From: an uncultured Eubacteriales bacterium
GTDB taxonomy: Bacteria; Bacillota_A; Clostridia; Christensenellales; Aristaeellaceae
Direction: 5' to 3'
Length of the DNA: 6,051 nucleotides
Assembly: GCA_902775835.1 (NCBI GenBank)
Contig: CACYNZ010000230.1
Coordinates: forward strand, 1 to 6,051
Part shown: positions 5,362-6,051 of the stretch, one piece after another
How the letters are laid out: each line of letters starts with the position of its first letter
Position numbering within the stretch: the stretch's first letter is position 1
Notes under the pieces: model-generated
Databases searched by the model: none
What the model was told of the DNA's origin: nothing
Seen by the model: the letters and a program-made list of their open reading frames with translations, nothing else
Translations under genes and position numbers: made by a program

Positions 5362-6051
5362 TCAATCGTAAAAAAGATCTTCTGCGACAATCTGTACCTG
5401 CACGTTTCCTTCATATTCATTTTTTGCAAGGCCGTATGGTGTAATAAATGTTGTATGAATTGCATAGGCTGTGCCGGTTTCGGTGATCAGATCGCTGATT
5501 TTTTCACGGATGTTTTCATCTGTTTTCTTTGTGATGATATACGGCGCAGAAGCATACTTCATTTCACACAAATTGATCACCTGATCTTTTCTGACGATCA
5601 GCAGGTCGATCTGAGAGCCAAACAATCCCTTTTCCGGATTTCCGGTACAGGACCAGGACACTGCTTCTGTAAGAACTCCCTCAATTCCAATCTTATGCTT
5701 AATTGCGCTGATGTGTTCCAGACACACCCGCTCAAATGCCAGCCCGCACCAGGCATTTCTGGCGGGCGTATTCAGCTGATTCGTCCAATAATGTGGGTCA
5801 CTGGGTTTTTGAGCAAGGAACTTGAAATAGAATAACGTGAAATTATCGATCAGCTGAAAACGCTTATTTCTATTTTTCTTGCCAAACTCATCGTAATGGC
5901 GAATGAAACCACAGCTTTCCAGGTTGCTCAACAGTTCGGAAAATGTGCCTGAATCAGGAATTCCTGTTTCTTTTAAAAGTTCGTCCCGGTTCATCCCGAC
6001 TTTCTTCTTTCCCAAAGCAGTCACAATCCGTATATATGGGTCCGGGGCATT
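5362..6051 (-). CDS. AAA-family ATPase with DUF234/PD-(D/E)XK-like C-terminal domain, C-terminal part
   Basis: The frame is open through the window edge, so the visible 229 residues are the C-terminal half of a protein that in this family is typically about 450-480 residues. The N-terminal ATPase domain (Walker motifs) would lie beyond 6051. Visible residues 6-50 look like a winged helix (GMNRDELLKETGIPDSGTF, then LESCGFIRHY). A FTLFYFKF segment and AWCGLAFE at 100-107 follow, then SQIDLLIVRKDQVINLCEMKYA, which fits a PD-(D/E)XK fold with Glu107, Asp149 and Glu163-x-Lys165. Families with this layout are common in gut bacteria and archaea; their biological role is not established. The gene converges on aroB and is AT-richer than its neighbours (17 of 60 bases GC at 5821-5880, against 43 of 60 at 3241-3300), suggesting transfer. 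The first visible GTG at 6024 is internal, not the start. Confidence 0.85.
   Translation of the reverse strand, partial: NAPDPYIRIVTALGKKKVGMNRDELLKETGIPDSGTFSELLSNLESCGFIRHYDEFGKKNRNKRFQLIDNFTLFYFKFLAQKPSDPHYWTNQLNTPARNAWCGLAFERVCLEHISAIKHKIGIEGVLTEAVSWSCTGNPEKGLFGSQIDLLIVRKDQVINLCEMKYASAPYIITKKTDENIREKISDLITETGTAYAIHTTFITPYGLAKNEYEGNVQVQIVAEDLFYD

Noticed and set aside
5232..5444. 70-codon plus-strand frame
   Set aside because: It begins in the loop of the aro terminator and runs into the antisense of the minus-strand gene, with no ribosome binding site.
5305..5835. 176-codon open frame on the plus strand
   Set aside because: It overlaps the minus-strand AAA/DUF234 gene, which has recognisable motifs. 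The plus-strand translation is Cys/Phe-rich and featureless.

Overview
The window carries four protein-coding genes, two of them cut by the window ends. It looks like chromosomal DNA from a GC-rich member of the Bacillota (Firmicutes), possibly a gut lineage of Clostridia or Erysipelotrichia. That placement is an inference. It rests on strong AAGGAG-type ribosome binding sites, sigma-A-like promoters, a CtpE-like P-type ATPase of the kind common in Firmicutes, a Thermotoga-type DAHP synthase, and an AAA/DUF234-type ATPase common in gut anaerobes. No rRNA, tRNA, CRISPR array or insertion sequence was seen.

Layout, left to right. (1) Bases 2-1486 (+) hold the C-terminal part of a P-type cation ATPase: the phosphorylation site, the nucleotide-binding and hinge motifs, and six C-terminal membrane segments. 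(2) A 279-base gap follows, with an extended -10 promoter and a GC-rich inverted repeat at the predicted transcription start. It leads into 1766-2680 (+), a membrane-anchored XRE-type regulator with a cytoplasmic helix-turn-helix, a proline-rich linker, one membrane segment and an unrecognised extracytoplasmic domain. An intrinsic terminator at 2706-2732 closes this unit. (3) A near-consensus promoter at 2872-2900 drives a two-gene shikimate operon: aroF-type DAHP synthase (2972-3988) and aroB dehydroquinate synthase (3991-5067), 2 bases apart. They carry out the first two steps of chorismate and aromatic amino acid synthesis. The short leader can form mutually exclusive hairpins, one of which hides the aroF ribosome binding site. 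A strong hairpin terminator lies at 5223-5264. (4) Bases 5362-6051 (-) hold the C-terminal half of an AAA ATPase with a winged-helix and a DUF234/PD-(D/E)XK-like domain. It converges on the aro operon in visibly AT-richer DNA, which suggests separate acquisition.

The aro genes work as one pathway unit. The membrane-anchored regulator may sense something outside the cell and could control its own promoter or the neighbouring ATPase, but no sequence evidence proves the target. The most interesting points are the uncharacterised sensor domain of the regulator, the inverted repeat at its promoter, the switch-like aroF leader, and the nuclease-like signature of the accessory ATPase.
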